Positions 43,401 through 52,497 of a DNA stretch of 64,000 bases are shown one piece after another. The translations under genes and the position numbers were made by a program. Source of the DNA: Sunxiuqinia indica (GTDB lineage Bacteria; Bacteroidota; Bacteroidia; Bacteroidales; Prolixibacteraceae); NCBI RefSeq assembly GCF_009847015.1, contig NZ_WVEM01000016.1:1-64000 (forward strand). The letters are read 5' to 3'. The notes under the pieces were generated by a model, which worked only from the letters and a program-made list of their open reading frames with translations, did no database searches and was not told the origin of the DNA. Position 1 is the first letter of the stretch. Each line of letters begins with the position of its first letter.

Positions 43401-43731
43401 AATGTTACGTTCGTTCCATTACGCAATTTATATGTCGCAATTGGAGAGCAAAACCAAGATTGCCGGCAACACCGAGTTTATTCAGCCGTGGCTTGAGGCA
43501 TGGTATAAAGTGGTTTATGATATTTTTATTAACAGCTATTTAAAAACAGCTGGCGATGCTTCGTTTATTCCATCAGAAGAAATCCAGGTACACAACCTTC
43601 TTTCAGTTTACACCATTGAAAAGGCAATTTACGAAGCCGATTACGAATTTAATAACCGGCCCGACTGGTTGCATATCCCGCTAAATGGACTGAAAAAGAT
43701 TCTGAACGATCTCGTGGAATCGAATCAATAA
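40411..43731 (+). CDS. treS: Trehalose synthase fused to maltokinase (TreS-Pep2)
   Basis: The 1106 residues join two enzymes. Residues 1 to about 560 are trehalose synthase (GH13_16): D205 (GLRLDAVPYLYER), E247 (LLAEANQWPDD), D313 (FLRNHDELTL), interconverting trehalose and maltose. Residues about 575-1106 are maltokinase Pep2/Mak: RWFRGKSKRIK near the start of the domain, the kinase loop HGDYHLGQVL (D956) and metal-binding IIDFEGEP (D973), phosphorylating maltose to alpha-maltose-1-phosphate. Channelling maltose directly to the kinase pulls the TreS equilibrium toward GlgE. I start at 40411 (MGNENNKRWYKDAI) since the frame upstream overlaps glgE. Confidence 0.96.
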   Translation: MGNENNKRWYKDAIIYQCHVRSFKDSNGDGIGDFRGLIEKLDYLQSLGVNAIWLLPFYKSPLKDGGYDIADFTSIHEDYGTMADFKRFIREAHKRGLRVITELVLNHTSSDHKWFERARRAKPGSAYRDFYVWNDNTEKYKDARIIFQDFEISNWSWDPVAKAYYWHRFYSHQPDLNFDNPSVHKAVTKVLDFWFEIGVDGLRLDAVPYLYEREDTNCENLPETHQFLKKLRTHIDEKYDDKMLLAEANQWPDDASEYFGEGDECHMNFHFPLMPRLYMSMRMEDRFPLIDILEQTPEIPDSCQWAIFLRNHDELTLEMVTDEERDYMYKAFAQNPKQRINLGIRRRLAPLLDNDRKNIELMNILLFSMPGTPIIYYGDEIGMGDNYYLGDRDGVRTPMQWTSDKNAGFSSAEPQRMFLPVIFNHDYHYESINVENHQKNPSSLLWWMRRVIEKRKEYKAFSRGNIEFIDTNNPKILAFTRSFEEEKILVVINLSRYSQQAQLDLSEFEGYTPVEVFSRNEFAQISEDPYMFPLQFKNYFWFELTKPQEDEQLEGLSPEFSMSLTSADWNKMDKKTKTSLSKLLKEYMNKSRWFRGKSKRIKKIAISQTIPIANNELKSYILLVETQYIEGKDEHYVIPLSIATGEQVFDIKHKTPEAVVVDVEVDGHEGVMFDGSYNKEVRDSIFRIIYQRGKIRNQSGSIVGLPGKKLNTKVEKDKLPLPSKVLAAEQSNTSFLYQHDFFFKMYRSPEEGNNPELDIIKTLSENTSFKNFPNYAGTLEYRAAGMDNLPLGIMVDFVPNEGNAWEFTQSSIERYFDRVLSSKEELMAGYSEKNDLIDHVGAERMKDLLGPFFVEMVELLAQRTAEMHVALASVKNKKDFVEEPFSLLYQKSLYQSFRTLIKQTMNDIKSSKKQLDDEQQELIDDIVKNEPLLLSTIKKTLEKKKIHSSKIRVHGDYHLGQVLFTGKDFMIIDFEGEPTRSLTARSLKYCPFKDVAGMLRSFHYAIYMSQLESKTKIAGNTEFIQPWLEAWYKVVYDIFINSYLKTAGDASFIPSEEIQVHNLLSVYTIEKAIYEADYEFNNRPDWLHIPLNGLKKILNDLVESNQ

Positions 43732-43763
43732 TTTGAAATTGAAAATCAGAAAATAACATAAAA

Positions 43764-45782
43764 ATGAGCGCAAAAAAGAATATATCTTCAAAAGCAAAAA
43801 ATAAAGAGCCGGTTGCCAAGCCAAAAGTTAAACAAGTGTCAAAAGAGCAACCAACTCAAAATAAAAAATCTTCTGTTTGGGAATTTGATGAATTTTTGAC
43901 CGAGTATGATATTTACCTTTTTCGCGAGGGGAAGCACTTTTCCCTTCACAAAAAGCTTGGGGCACATATCATAACCCATGAGAAAACCAAAGGAACTTTT
44001 TTTGCCGTTTGGGCTCCCAATGCAAAGTCAGTTTCGGTAATTGGCGATTTTAATGGTTGGAACCGAGAGTCGCATCATTTGAAGTTGAGGGAAGATGAAT
44101 CAGGTATTTGGCAAGGATTTATTCCTTTTGTTGGCAAAGGTGAAGCTTACAAATACTTTATTTCGTCGAAATATGATGACTATAAGGTTGAAAAAACGGA
44201 TCCCTTTGGAACGTATAGTGAAGAGCCGCCAAAAACAGCTTCCGTTGTTTGGGATTATGGACACGACTGGGAAGATGCTTCCTGGATGGAAAAGAGAAAA
44301 AAGAACAATGCGCTAGATAGCCCGTTTTCGGTTTACGAGGTGCAGTTGGAATCCTGGAGACGCAAACCGGAGGAAGACATGCGGCCACTCAATTATCAGG
44401 AATTGGCAGAGGAGTTGAGCGCCTACGTTAAAGAGCAGGGATATACACATATTGAACTTCTGCCGGTTACTGAATATCCGTTTTCAGGTTCGTGGGGATA
44501 CCAGGTTGTTGGTTTCTTTGCGCCGACCAGCCGGTTCGGAACCCCCGATGAGTTTATGCATTTTGTTGATGTGATGCACCAAAATGATATTGGTGTGATT
44601 ATCGACTGGGTGCCATCTCATTTTCCGGGCGACCAACATGGGCTCCATTTTTTTGACGGTACTTATTTGTTTGAACATCAGGATCCACGAAAAGGATATC
44701 ATCCCGACTGGAGTAGTTATATTTTCAACTACGGACGTAGTGAAATCCGAAATTTCCTGATTAGCAGTGCACATAGCTGGCTGGAAAATTTCCACGTTGA
44801 TGGAATTCGTGTTGATGCAGTAGCGTCGATGTTGTACCTCGATTACTCACGAAAAGAGGGAGAATGGATTCCAAACGAACATGGAGGTCGTGAAAACCTG
44901 GAAGCGATTTCCTTTTTAAGAGATTTAAATGAGTCGATCTATACGAGTTTTCCGGATGTACAAACCATTGCAGAGGAATCGACTGCCTGGCCAATGGTTA
45001 CCCGTCCGGTTTATACCGGCGGACTGGGATTTGGTATGAAATGGAATATGGGATGGATGCATGATACGCTGGGGTATTTTCAGCGCGAACCAATTCACCG
45101 CAGCTACCATCACAACCAGATGACTTTTAGTATTATGTATGCTTTTAATGAGAATTTTATGTTGTCGCTTTCGCACGATGAGGTTGTTCATGGCAAAGGC
45201 AGTTTGATTGAAAAAATGCCGGGCGATGTTTGGCAAAAGTTTGCGAACCTCCGGGCAATGTTTGGTTTCATGTTTGGTCATCCTGGTAAAAAACTTCATT
45301 TTATGGGTATGGAAATCGGCCAATGGAAAGAATGGAACTACAAAACCAGTCTCGATTGGCATTTACTCGATTACGATACACATTCGGGATTACAGTTTTT
45401 CATGAAAGATTTAAACAGTGTGTATAAGCGACATCCGGCTTTGTATGAACAGGATTTTACACCTGATGGCTTTAAATGGATTGATGCTAACGATTCGACA
45501 AACTCCATCCTGAGCTTTGTTCGGTACGATAAAGAGCGAAAACAGCATGTGTTGGTTGTCGCGAATTTTACACCTGTACCACAATATAACTATCGGATTG
45601 GAGTCCCTGATGATACAAAGTGGGTCGAAATACTCAATAGCGATGCTACTCAATATGGCGGAAGTGGAATGGGGAACTTTGGCGGTGTAGAAGCCAACCC
45701 GGTGGCATATCACGGTGAAGAGCAATCCATTAATATCATGATACCACCATTGGGAGTCGTGTATTTTACTCAGGAATTATAG
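43764..45782 (+). CDS. glgB: 1,4-alpha-glucan branching enzyme
   Basis: The 672-residue protein has a lysine-rich unstructured start (about 1-36), a CBM48 domain (about 68-165, GTFFAVWAPNAKSVSVIGDFN) and a GH13_9 domain with D351 (IRVDAVASML), E404 (TIAEESTAWP) and D472 (SHDEVVHGKGSL), followed by a C-terminal beta domain. It cuts alpha-1,4 chains and rejoins them by alpha-1,6 linkages to branch the glucan made by GlgE. In the GlgE pathway, GlgB sets the branched product. The basic disordered N-terminus is unusual in length compared with the E. coli enzyme. Confidence 0.96.
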   Translation: MSAKKNISSKAKNKEPVAKPKVKQVSKEQPTQNKKSSVWEFDEFLTEYDIYLFREGKHFSLHKKLGAHIITHEKTKGTFFAVWAPNAKSVSVIGDFNGWNRESHHLKLREDESGIWQGFIPFVGKGEAYKYFISSKYDDYKVEKTDPFGTYSEEPPKTASVVWDYGHDWEDASWMEKRKKNNALDSPFSVYEVQLESWRRKPEEDMRPLNYQELAEELSAYVKEQGYTHIELLPVTEYPFSGSWGYQVVGFFAPTSRFGTPDEFMHFVDVMHQNDIGVIIDWVPSHFPGDQHGLHFFDGTYLFEHQDPRKGYHPDWSSYIFNYGRSEIRNFLISSAHSWLENFHVDGIRVDAVASMLYLDYSRKEGEWIPNEHGGRENLEAISFLRDLNESIYTSFPDVQTIAEESTAWPMVTRPVYTGGLGFGMKWNMGWMHDTLGYFQREPIHRSYHHNQMTFSIMYAFNENFMLSLSHDEVVHGKGSLIEKMPGDVWQKFANLRAMFGFMFGHPGKKLHFMGMEIGQWKEWNYKTSLDWHLLDYDTHSGLQFFMKDLNSVYKRHPALYEQDFTPDGFKWIDANDSTNSILSFVRYDKERKQHVLVVANFTPVPQYNYRIGVPDDTKWVEILNSDATQYGGSGMGNFGGVEANPVAYHGEEQSINIMIPPLGVVYFTQEL

Positions 45783-45796
45783 AATCTTTAAAGTTT

Positions 45797-48481
45797 ATGA
45801 CAACATATAACCCCAGATCAACCTATCGTCTTCAGTTTAATAGCGATTTCACGTTGACGGATGCAGAAAATATTATTCGATATCTGGATAAAACAGGAGT
45901 TAAAACAGTTTATGCGTCTCCTGTTTTTCAGGCGGTGCAAGGAAGTATGCACGGATATGATGTGACGAATCCATTAAAAATAAACGCTGAAATCGGAGGA
46001 GAGGATGACTTTGGACGAGTGATCGATAAGTTACATGCCCGAAAAATGGGATGGATTCAGGATATCGTGCCAAATCATATGGCTTATTCACCTCAAAATC
46101 CGTGGATTGCAGATGTGTTGGAGCTTGGGGAGGAATCGGAGTATGTAGAATTTTTCGATATTCAACTTCGTCATTTTAAAGATCAGACGAAGGGAAAACT
46201 GATGCTGCCTTTCTTTGGTCAAAAGTTAGATGCCTTAATCGAAAGGAATGAGCTTTCAGCGGAATACAGTGAAGCGGGATTTCAACTAAAGTACTATGAG
46301 AATACTTATCCGGTGTCGAAAAATGCCTATAACGTTTTGCTAAACCCTTTAAAAGAGGAACGTATTCCAATCGATTTACATGAATGGTTAATAGAGAAGG
46401 ATAACTTGCCATGGGATCGTGCCAAGCAAAAGCTCTTCGCAGTATGCAAGCAGGAACCCGAGGTGATTCGCCATATCAATCACTGCCTATCGATTGTGAA
46501 CTCCAATTCGCAGAAAATGATGGAGGTAATGAATCAGTTGTTTTATTGGCCAACCTTTTGGAAAGAGACGGAGAAAATGATCAACTATCGCCGTTTCTTC
46601 ACCATCAATAGCTTGATTTGTGTAAATGTTCAACACGAAAAAGTTTTTGATGCCACACATAAAATGATTGCTGATTGGATCAAAAAAAAGCTGGTAGATG
46701 GAATTCGTGTCGACCATATCGACGGGTTGTTTAATCCGTCACAATATCTGGGGCGCCTGAGAAAACTGGCAGGAGAAGATACACACATTACAATCGAGAA
46801 AATTCTGGAGAAAGACGAGAATCTTCCAACAGATTGGCCAATTGAAGGAACCACAGGTTACGACTTTTTGGCATTGGTGAACAACTTACTGACTAATCCT
46901 GAAAAGGGACCAGTTTTTTATTCATACTACAATAACTGGATTAAAAAGACGGATGAATATCGGGATGTTTTTCACAAGAAAAACCGATTTATTCTATATA
47001 ACCGGTTTAAAGGTGAATTAATCAACTTGACTCAGGAATGGCGCTCAATTAGTGCTGATTTAGGAATCCCGCTACAGGAAGAGAATGCACAGCGGGCGCT
47101 TGGCGAGTTTTTAGTGTTTTGTCCCGTTTATAAAATCTACCAGTCACCCTCCGTGTTCTCCAACACCGAGATGGAAGAAGTTAATTCTATCATTGACGCT
47201 GCGATAACTGGGGGCCAATCAGAAAAGGACGAATTGGAGAAGCTACGAAACTTATTTCTGTTAAAAAATATTGACAAGGAGAGTGAGCGAAAACAAATTG
47301 ATACGTTCTTTCGGCATTGTATGCAATTTACCGGTCCATTGATGGCTAAGGGAATTGAAGATACCGCCTTTTATTCTTATAATCCATTTATTGGTCATAA
47401 CGAAGTTGGTGACTCACCCGGTTTTTTGGGGATTCGAACAGAAACTTTCCATCAACTGATGCAAGAGCGGCAAACAAAAGAACCACTAACTTTGGATGCC
47501 ACTTCAACCCACGATACCAAGCGGGGAGAAGATGCCCGGGCACGATTAAATGTGCTGAGTGATGTCCCTGAAAAATGGATTGAAGCCACAAAAGATTGGC
47601 GCATTTTGAATAAGAAGTTCAAGATTTTTGACGACGAACGAGAAATGCCGACGGCCAATGATGAATACTTTATCTATCAGGTATTGTGTGCACATTGGCC
47701 CATGGGTGGTTTATTGGATGAGACATTTATTGATCGTTTGACTGAATATTTGGTCAAAGCGATGCGGGAAGCAAAAGTCAACTCATCATGGAGTGATCCT
47801 GATGAAAGCTATGAAACAGAAACGATCCAATTTGTGCGGAATGTTTTGTCAGAAAAGAGCGACTTCCGGGAACGTTTTCAGGCTTTTGTTGTAGATATTA
47901 TCCCGCATGGGATCGTTAATTCGTTGACCCAGCTGATTCTAAAAAATACATGTCCCGGAGTTCCGGACACCTATCAAGGCTGCGAACGCTGGAACTTGAG
48001 TTTTGTTGATCCGGATAATCGTCAGCCGGTTGATTATGCACATTTAGAAAGTGAGCTGGATGAGATGATTCGAAATAGTGAGGTTGACAAACTAAACTTT
48101 GCCAATCGGTTGATGCAGGAACCTGAAAGTGGCCGGATCAAGCAATGGATTACTTACCTGACCTTGAAAGAACGGAAGGACAATGAGAAACTTTTTCAGG
48201 AAGGGAGCTATGTTCCGCTCGAGGTAGAAGGGAAATACAAAAAACATTTGATTGCTTTTTACCGGCAGTTTCAAGAAGAGTATTTTTTAGTGATACTTCC
48301 GTTGAATACGGCAGCATTGCCAACTAATTGCAATTGGGAGGATACATGGATTTTAATGCCGGAATTAAAGCTGCTTGACTGGCAAAATTTACTATCGAAT
48401 GAATTTTTGAAAAACACCAATAAGCTTGAGGCGAGTAGAGTTTTTGGGCGTATTCAATTGGGCTTGTTTCGGGGAATATAA
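45797..48481 (+). CDS. treY: Malto-oligosyltrehalose synthase
   Basis: The 894-residue GH13_26 enzyme starts STYRLQFNSDFTLTDAENII and has D306 (IRVDHIDGLFNP), E334 (TIEKILEKDENLP) and D573 (TSTHDTKRGEDARARL). It turns the reducing-end maltose unit of a maltodextrin into an alpha,alpha-1,1-linked trehalose unit, which TreZ then releases. It is longer than many family members, mainly between E334 and D573, where a helical insertion is present. It ends the operon; a terminator separates it from the convergent DUF4412 gene. Confidence 0.95.
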   Translation: MTTYNPRSTYRLQFNSDFTLTDAENIIRYLDKTGVKTVYASPVFQAVQGSMHGYDVTNPLKINAEIGGEDDFGRVIDKLHARKMGWIQDIVPNHMAYSPQNPWIADVLELGEESEYVEFFDIQLRHFKDQTKGKLMLPFFGQKLDALIERNELSAEYSEAGFQLKYYENTYPVSKNAYNVLLNPLKEERIPIDLHEWLIEKDNLPWDRAKQKLFAVCKQEPEVIRHINHCLSIVNSNSQKMMEVMNQLFYWPTFWKETEKMINYRRFFTINSLICVNVQHEKVFDATHKMIADWIKKKLVDGIRVDHIDGLFNPSQYLGRLRKLAGEDTHITIEKILEKDENLPTDWPIEGTTGYDFLALVNNLLTNPEKGPVFYSYYNNWIKKTDEYRDVFHKKNRFILYNRFKGELINLTQEWRSISADLGIPLQEENAQRALGEFLVFCPVYKIYQSPSVFSNTEMEEVNSIIDAAITGGQSEKDELEKLRNLFLLKNIDKESERKQIDTFFRHCMQFTGPLMAKGIEDTAFYSYNPFIGHNEVGDSPGFLGIRTETFHQLMQERQTKEPLTLDATSTHDTKRGEDARARLNVLSDVPEKWIEATKDWRILNKKFKIFDDEREMPTANDEYFIYQVLCAHWPMGGLLDETFIDRLTEYLVKAMREAKVNSSWSDPDESYETETIQFVRNVLSEKSDFRERFQAFVVDIIPHGIVNSLTQLILKNTCPGVPDTYQGCERWNLSFVDPDNRQPVDYAHLESELDEMIRNSEVDKLNFANRLMQEPESGRIKQWITYLTLKERKDNEKLFQEGSYVPLEVEGKYKKHLIAFYRQFQEEYFLVILPLNTAALPTNCNWEDTWILMPELKLLDWQNLLSNEFLKNTNKLEASRVFGRIQLGLFRGI

Positions 48482-48509
48482 ACAGAATATACAGGTTTAT
48501 CTACAAATG

Positions 48510-48540
48510 AAAATGGCTGTCGAATAAAGACAGCCATTTT
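48510..48540. terminator. Two-way terminator between treY and the DUF4412 gene
   Basis: AAAATGGCTGTC (48510-48521) is the exact reverse complement of 48529-48540, loop GAATAAA. It sits between convergent genes and has T-rich exits on both strands. Confidence 0.85.
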
Positions 48541-48558
48541 GTAGTTTCTATAATCCGA

Positions 48559-49533
48559 CTACTCTTTGTCCATATTTGGGATGTTCATTGAGCCGATATT
48601 GGTGATTTTGTAATTGCCCATGCTAAATTTTTTGTTGGCATTGGTATCAATATCCGTTACTTTCATAATTGAACGCTCCCCGGTTTTTGTATTTTCCGAT
48701 TCTGCTTCCATGACAAAGCCCCACGGCATTCCGTTCGAATACTGAGCAGATTTCATGATTGTTCCAAAAAAATCACGGGTAATGATATCAACATCTTCAC
48801 TAATCCAGAAATTCGATTTGGTTTCTTCTTCCGGGTTATCGTATCGGTATTCTTCGCATTTATATCCTTTAATGGTCTTTGTTTGTCCGGTCTTTTTTAC
48901 ATAGGGATTCATGGCAATATTGTCTGACACGTCTTCATCTTCAAGCTCCTCATAGTCTTCCATATCAAAGCCCATTCCCAGCGCACCTGCTCCATCAAAT
49001 CCATACACGATGCCATTTTTCTCACCATCTTCATCAGTTAGAATAATCATGGCCTTATTTTCAAAATCCATGATAAACAAGCCTTGTCCCTTTTCTTTCA
49101 TATCTCCGTTAACAACCTGATAAGCAAAGTTTTTGCCATTTGGGTCGATGAAGGTGATAAATTCGCCGTCGCTATCTTTTTTACCATTCTTTTTATACGA
49201 TTCAAAATGCATTTGCAATTTTGAGTCAAAGGAATAATCATCTTCGATTGAGACAGGTTCGCCGGACATGCCCAGGCCTTTCATCATTTTCTGCATGCGT
49301 TCGTTTTGCCGGGCACTCTTATTTTCATCTGCATTTTCTTCTCCTTCAAAAACTTTATCCAGGTTTTTGTCAACCTCTTCGTCAACCTTGTCGTCAACTT
49401 TTTTTTCTACCTTTTTCTCGATCTTATCCTGAACTTTTTTGCTCAATTTATTTAAAAAACCTTGGGCTGAAGTAGGTTCAGATAATGATAGAAGAACTAA
49501 AATAACCAGAATTTGGGGTAAATATTTATGCAT
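48559..49533 (-). CDS. DUF4412-type secreted protein
   Basis: The 324-residue protein has a signal peptide (MHKYLPQILVILVLLSLSEPTSAQ), then a highly charged coiled-coil segment (about 30-70, repeats of KKVEKKVDDKVDEEVDKN) and a DUF4412-like domain (about 100-320, with IKGYKCEEYRYDNPEEE, NFWISEDVDI and MPWGFVMEAES). DUF4412 proteins are periplasmic or surface proteins of unknown role; the fold is thought to resemble lipid-carrier domains, which I cannot verify here. The Lys/Asp-rich repeat would form a short coiled coil. Confidence 0.8.
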   Translation of the reverse strand: MHKYLPQILVILVLLSLSEPTSAQGFLNKLSKKVQDKIEKKVEKKVDDKVDEEVDKNLDKVFEGEENADENKSARQNERMQKMMKGLGMSGEPVSIEDDYSFDSKLQMHFESYKKNGKKDSDGEFITFIDPNGKNFAYQVVNGDMKEKGQGLFIMDFENKAMIILTDEDGEKNGIVYGFDGAGALGMGFDMEDYEELEDEDVSDNIAMNPYVKKTGQTKTIKGYKCEEYRYDNPEEETKSNFWISEDVDIITRDFFGTIMKSAQYSNGMPWGFVMEAESENTKTGERSIMKVTDIDTNANKKFSMGNYKITNIGSMNIPNMDKE

Positions 49534-49637
49534 AGCACAATAAGTTTTTAGTGTTTAAAATTTAATATGCTACAAGTTACAACAATCGTAATAATGGTTG
49601 CAAATAATTAGAAGAGTTTTTTGTCTTATATAAAGGA

Positions 49638-50096
49638 TTAAAACTTCATGGCTCGATCCATGTCGCGTTTTGCATCTTTTTCCTTTAAGGTTTCGCGCTT
49701 GTCGTGTGTTTTCTTTCCTTTTGCCAGACCGATTTCGAGCTTTGCCAAACCACGGTCATTTAGGAACATGCGAAGGGGAATGATAGTTAATCCGCTTTCT
49801 TTTATCTTTTTTTGCAGCTTGTCAAGCTCTTTTTTATTCAAAAGAAGTTTGCGATCACGACGAGATTCATGGTTGTTGATATTTCCGAAGTCATATTCTG
49901 AAATATTCATATTCACCACATATAGCTCATTTCTTGTGAACCGGCAATAAGCTTCGCCTACCGAAGCCTTTCCGTTTCGGATTGACTTTATTTCTGTCCC
50001 AACCAACTGCACGCCGGCAACAAACTTTTCTGAAATTTCGTAATCGAAATAAGCTCGTTTGTTCTTAATGTTTATATGTTGTTTTTTATGCACCAT
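49638..50096 (-). CDS. smpB: SsrA-binding protein
   Basis: The 152-residue protein has the SmpB core: [36 protein letters not shown] split over residues 11-46, [21 protein letters not shown] and an [18 protein letters not shown] segment, plus the basic C-terminal tail. It brings tmRNA to stalled ribosomes for trans-translation. tmRNA itself is not seen in the window. Its start overlaps the end of the Yip1-like gene by 11 bases. Confidence 0.96.
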   Translation of the reverse strand: MVHKKQHINIKNKRAYFDYEISEKFVAGVQLVGTEIKSIRNGKASVGEAYCRFTRNELYVVNMNISEYDFGNINNHESRRDRKLLLNKKELDKLQKKIKESGLTIIPLRMFLNDRGLAKLEIGLAKGKKTHDKRETLKEKDAKRDMDRAMKF

Positions 50097-50670
50097 ATCC
50101 GTAAAAGGCTTGAAGTAATTTCCAACTAAATACGTTCAAAATTATGAAGATAAGAAAAATCAGGAGCAAGGCAATTAATATGTAACGATTCTGATTTTCC
50201 GCCGGTAAATTCAGGCTTTCTTTTACACCCTGAAAAAATAAGAAGACTCCGTAAAGGCCTAAAATACCGATGACATATAATCCGGGAAATAATCCGGTGA
50301 TAAATGATACTGCTAAAAAAGGCAAGAACGAATAAGCTACAAGCCGACTAATAGCACTCTGGTCTTTTTTTCCTCCAAAACTGGTTAGCAATTCATTCAA
50401 CACATAAACCGAAATGTAGTATTGAAGGATATAGCTTATTACTTCGCGGGCTGCTTTTGCAACTGCATAGCCAAACAAAAGCTCGCCGCGGAAAATCACT
50501 TCGCCTAAAAAAACACCTGTGCCAACCAGGAGCACCAATGGTAAGAAATAGTCTTTAAAAGTTGTTTGAGCAGAATCTTCACTTTTTTCATTTTTCCAAA
50601 CCTTAGTTGGTTCAATAATCACACTGCTACATGTTTGAAAAAGCTGGCGATATCGTTGTTTAAAATCCAT
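50086..50670 (-). CDS. Yip1-family multi-pass membrane protein
   Basis: From ATG at 50670 ([14 protein letters not shown]) the 194 residues have a short cytosolic start and four to five membrane helices: about 40-62 ([17 protein letters not shown]), 85-105, 112-132 and 168-190 ([19 protein letters not shown]), with PAENQN in a loop. The pattern is that of the bacterial Yip1 domain family. Function unknown. It lies upstream of smpB and overlaps it by 11 bases, so the two are translationally coupled. A longer frame to 50802 is less likely because it overlaps miaA's start region. Confidence 0.8.
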   Translation of the reverse strand: MDFKQRYRQLFQTCSSVIIEPTKVWKNEKSEDSAQTTFKDYFLPLVLLVGTGVFLGEVIFRGELLFGYAVAKAAREVISYILQYYISVYVLNELLTSFGGKKDQSAISRLVAYSFLPFLAVSFITGLFPGLYVIGILGLYGVFLFFQGVKESLNLPAENQNRYILIALLLIFLIFIILNVFSWKLLQAFYGYGA

Positions 50671-50689
50671 AATCTCTGGTTTTGCGTTA

Positions 50690-50697
50690 CAAAAATA
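50690..50697 (-). promoter_or_regulatory. Candidate -7 box for the Yip1-smpB operon
   Basis: Minus-strand TATTTTTG matches TAnnTTTG, 20 bases before the ATG at 50670. Confidence 0.4.
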
Positions 50698-50723
50698 CAT
50701 TAATTTGTAAACCCTAATCATAA

Positions 50724-51656
50724 ATGTCGATGAATCAACGAAAATATCATATGCTGACCATACTTGGTCCAACAGCTTCGGGTAAAACAACAGTTGCGGC
50801 ACACGCAGCTAAACTGCTTGGCGGAGAGATTGTTTCGGCAGATTCAAGACAGATTTACCGAGGTATGGATCTGGGCACAGGAAAAGATTATGAAGATTAT
50901 GAAGTGGATGGACAACAGATTCCCTATCATTTGATTGATATTGTTGATGCCGGATATGAATACAATGTTTATTTATTTCATAATGAGTTCTTAAAGGCTT
51001 ATAATGAAATCAATTCAAAAGGTAAATTCCCAATTCTTTGCGGGGGGAGTGGACTTTACATTGAAGCTGTTTTAAACAATTATAAACTCATACAGGTTCC
51101 TAAAAACCTGGAGTTACGCAGTCAGTTGGAAGATAAAAGTCTGGAAGAATTAGCAAAAATTCTGGAGGTGATGAAACCTGAATTGCACAATACAACTGAT
51201 ACCGAAAATCATCGCCGGGTGTTGAGAGCAATTGAAATTGAAACTTACATGCAGAATAACCCGGAGCTATCTGATGACATGCCACAAATCAACAGTTTGG
51301 TAGTTGGTGTGAAATTTGACCGCGAAAATCGCCGAAAACGGATTACTGAGCGGTTAAAACAACGCCTGGAAGATGGTATGCTTGATGAAGTACAACGTTT
51401 ACTTGACAAAGGATTAAAACCCGAGCAGTTGACTTATTATGGCTTGGAATATAAGTATCTGACTCTTCATTTGATAGGCGAAATTTCATACGATGAAATG
51501 TTTACAAAGCTCGAAATTGCCATTCACCAATTTGCCAAGCGGCAAATGACCTGGTTTCGACGTATGGAAAAGCACGGAACTCAAATTCACTGGTTGGATG
51601 GATTTATGCCCTTGGAGGATAAGGTTTTAAATATCAGTGAATTACTCGGCTTGTAA
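50724..51656 (+). CDS. miaA: tRNA dimethylallyltransferase
   Basis: The 310-residue protein has the P-loop GPTASGKTTVA (near residue 14), SADSRQIYRGMDLGTGK near 40, YHLIDIVDAG near 72, GGSGLYIEA near 109 and a C-terminal KRQMTWFRRM segment. It adds a dimethylallyl group to A37 of tRNAs reading UNN codons. Start at 50724 (MSMNQRKYHML) or at the internal M10. It is divergent from the smpB operon. Confidence 0.97.
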   Translation: MSMNQRKYHMLTILGPTASGKTTVAAHAAKLLGGEIVSADSRQIYRGMDLGTGKDYEDYEVDGQQIPYHLIDIVDAGYEYNVYLFHNEFLKAYNEINSKGKFPILCGGSGLYIEAVLNNYKLIQVPKNLELRSQLEDKSLEELAKILEVMKPELHNTTDTENHRRVLRAIEIETYMQNNPELSDDMPQINSLVVGVKFDRENRRKRITERLKQRLEDGMLDEVQRLLDKGLKPEQLTYYGLEYKYLTLHLIGEISYDEMFTKLEIAIHQFAKRQMTWFRRMEKHGTQIHWLDGFMPLEDKVLNISELLGL

Positions 51657-51658
51657 AA

Positions 51659-52399
51659 CTAAGCTTTACGAGTTCGCCAATGCGTATCCATACAGCACAA
51701 TGGCAGTCCATCGCTTTCCCGAAAAATAGTCGATTTATAATGTAAATCATCAAGCTTTTGTGAGTCAACAGCTAGTTGATCTCCTGCCATTCCCTCTTTT
51801 AGGTAGTTAATCTCGAGGCTCGCCAGTTCATACTGATTCAAGAAATCTATTCCCAGGCAATCCAAAACACGCTCCAGGTACTTTACACTGTTGAAATGCT
51901 TATTGACATCTAAATCGCTGAACAATACAGGTCGGTAACTTAAGCCTTCTGATGCCTTGGGTGGTTTAATTCGTTTGGGATTTCGACAGGGCTGCGATTC
52001 ATTCAGCCGAGGAAACGTATCCATAAAATCACGAAGTCTGACAATGCGTTTAGTTTCCACATCCAGAATTAACCAGGCTGAACTTGCTTTAAGTAATACT
52101 TCTTTGTGGGCTCCTTCTAAAATAAACTCGCGATAGGCGTACATTCCATCAGTGCCTGCCGACCAGGTGTTTAGCGTGATTTCTTCTTGCCACTCCGGGT
52201 ATCGTTCAAACTCGAAATAAACTCGCGACAACACCCAGAACATGTTATTTAGTTTTAAATTGTCGTACCCCCAATCCATTACCTGAGCATGTTTCCAGGC
52301 TGCTTCAAGCATCATATTAAATAATGAAGTAACCGATGCTTTAGCGTATTGATTAGTGTGATATGAACCTATGGTATAATCTTGAATGAATTTTTTCAT
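51659..52399 (-). CDS. Acyl-ACP thioesterase
   Basis: The 246-residue protein is a double hot-dog acyl-ACP thioesterase: YTIGSYHTNQYAKASVTSLFNMMLEAAWKH split around residues 6-35, FWVLSRVYFEFERYPEWQEEITLNTW near 53-80, and the second half with DLDVNKHFNSVKYLERVLDCLG (the catalytic-like DxNxH near residue 165) and SLEINYLKEGMAGDQ. It hydrolyses acyl-ACP to release free fatty acid in the cytoplasm. Only 2 bases separate its stop from the convergent miaA stop. A -7 box candidate lies at 52431-52438. Confidence 0.92.
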   Translation of the reverse strand: MKKFIQDYTIGSYHTNQYAKASVTSLFNMMLEAAWKHAQVMDWGYDNLKLNNMFWVLSRVYFEFERYPEWQEEITLNTWSAGTDGMYAYREFILEGAHKEVLLKASSAWLILDVETKRIVRLRDFMDTFPRLNESQPCRNPKRIKPPKASEGLSYRPVLFSDLDVNKHFNSVKYLERVLDCLGIDFLNQYELASLEINYLKEGMAGDQLAVDSQKLDDLHYKSTIFRESDGLPLCCMDTHWRTRKA

Positions 52400-52430
52400 T
52401 TGTTGTTGTGGTATTTTTTAAACCTTTCCA

Positions 52431-52438
52431 CAAAAATA
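52431..52438 (-). promoter_or_regulatory. Candidate -7 box for the thioesterase gene
   Basis: Minus-strand TATTTTTG matches TAnnTTTG, 32 bases upstream of the ATG at 52399. Confidence 0.4.
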
Positions 52439-52497
52439 TTGTTCAGTTTTGAAAATAAAGAAGCTTTTGCGACTTTTGCGAAAATTTTTTCTACAAG

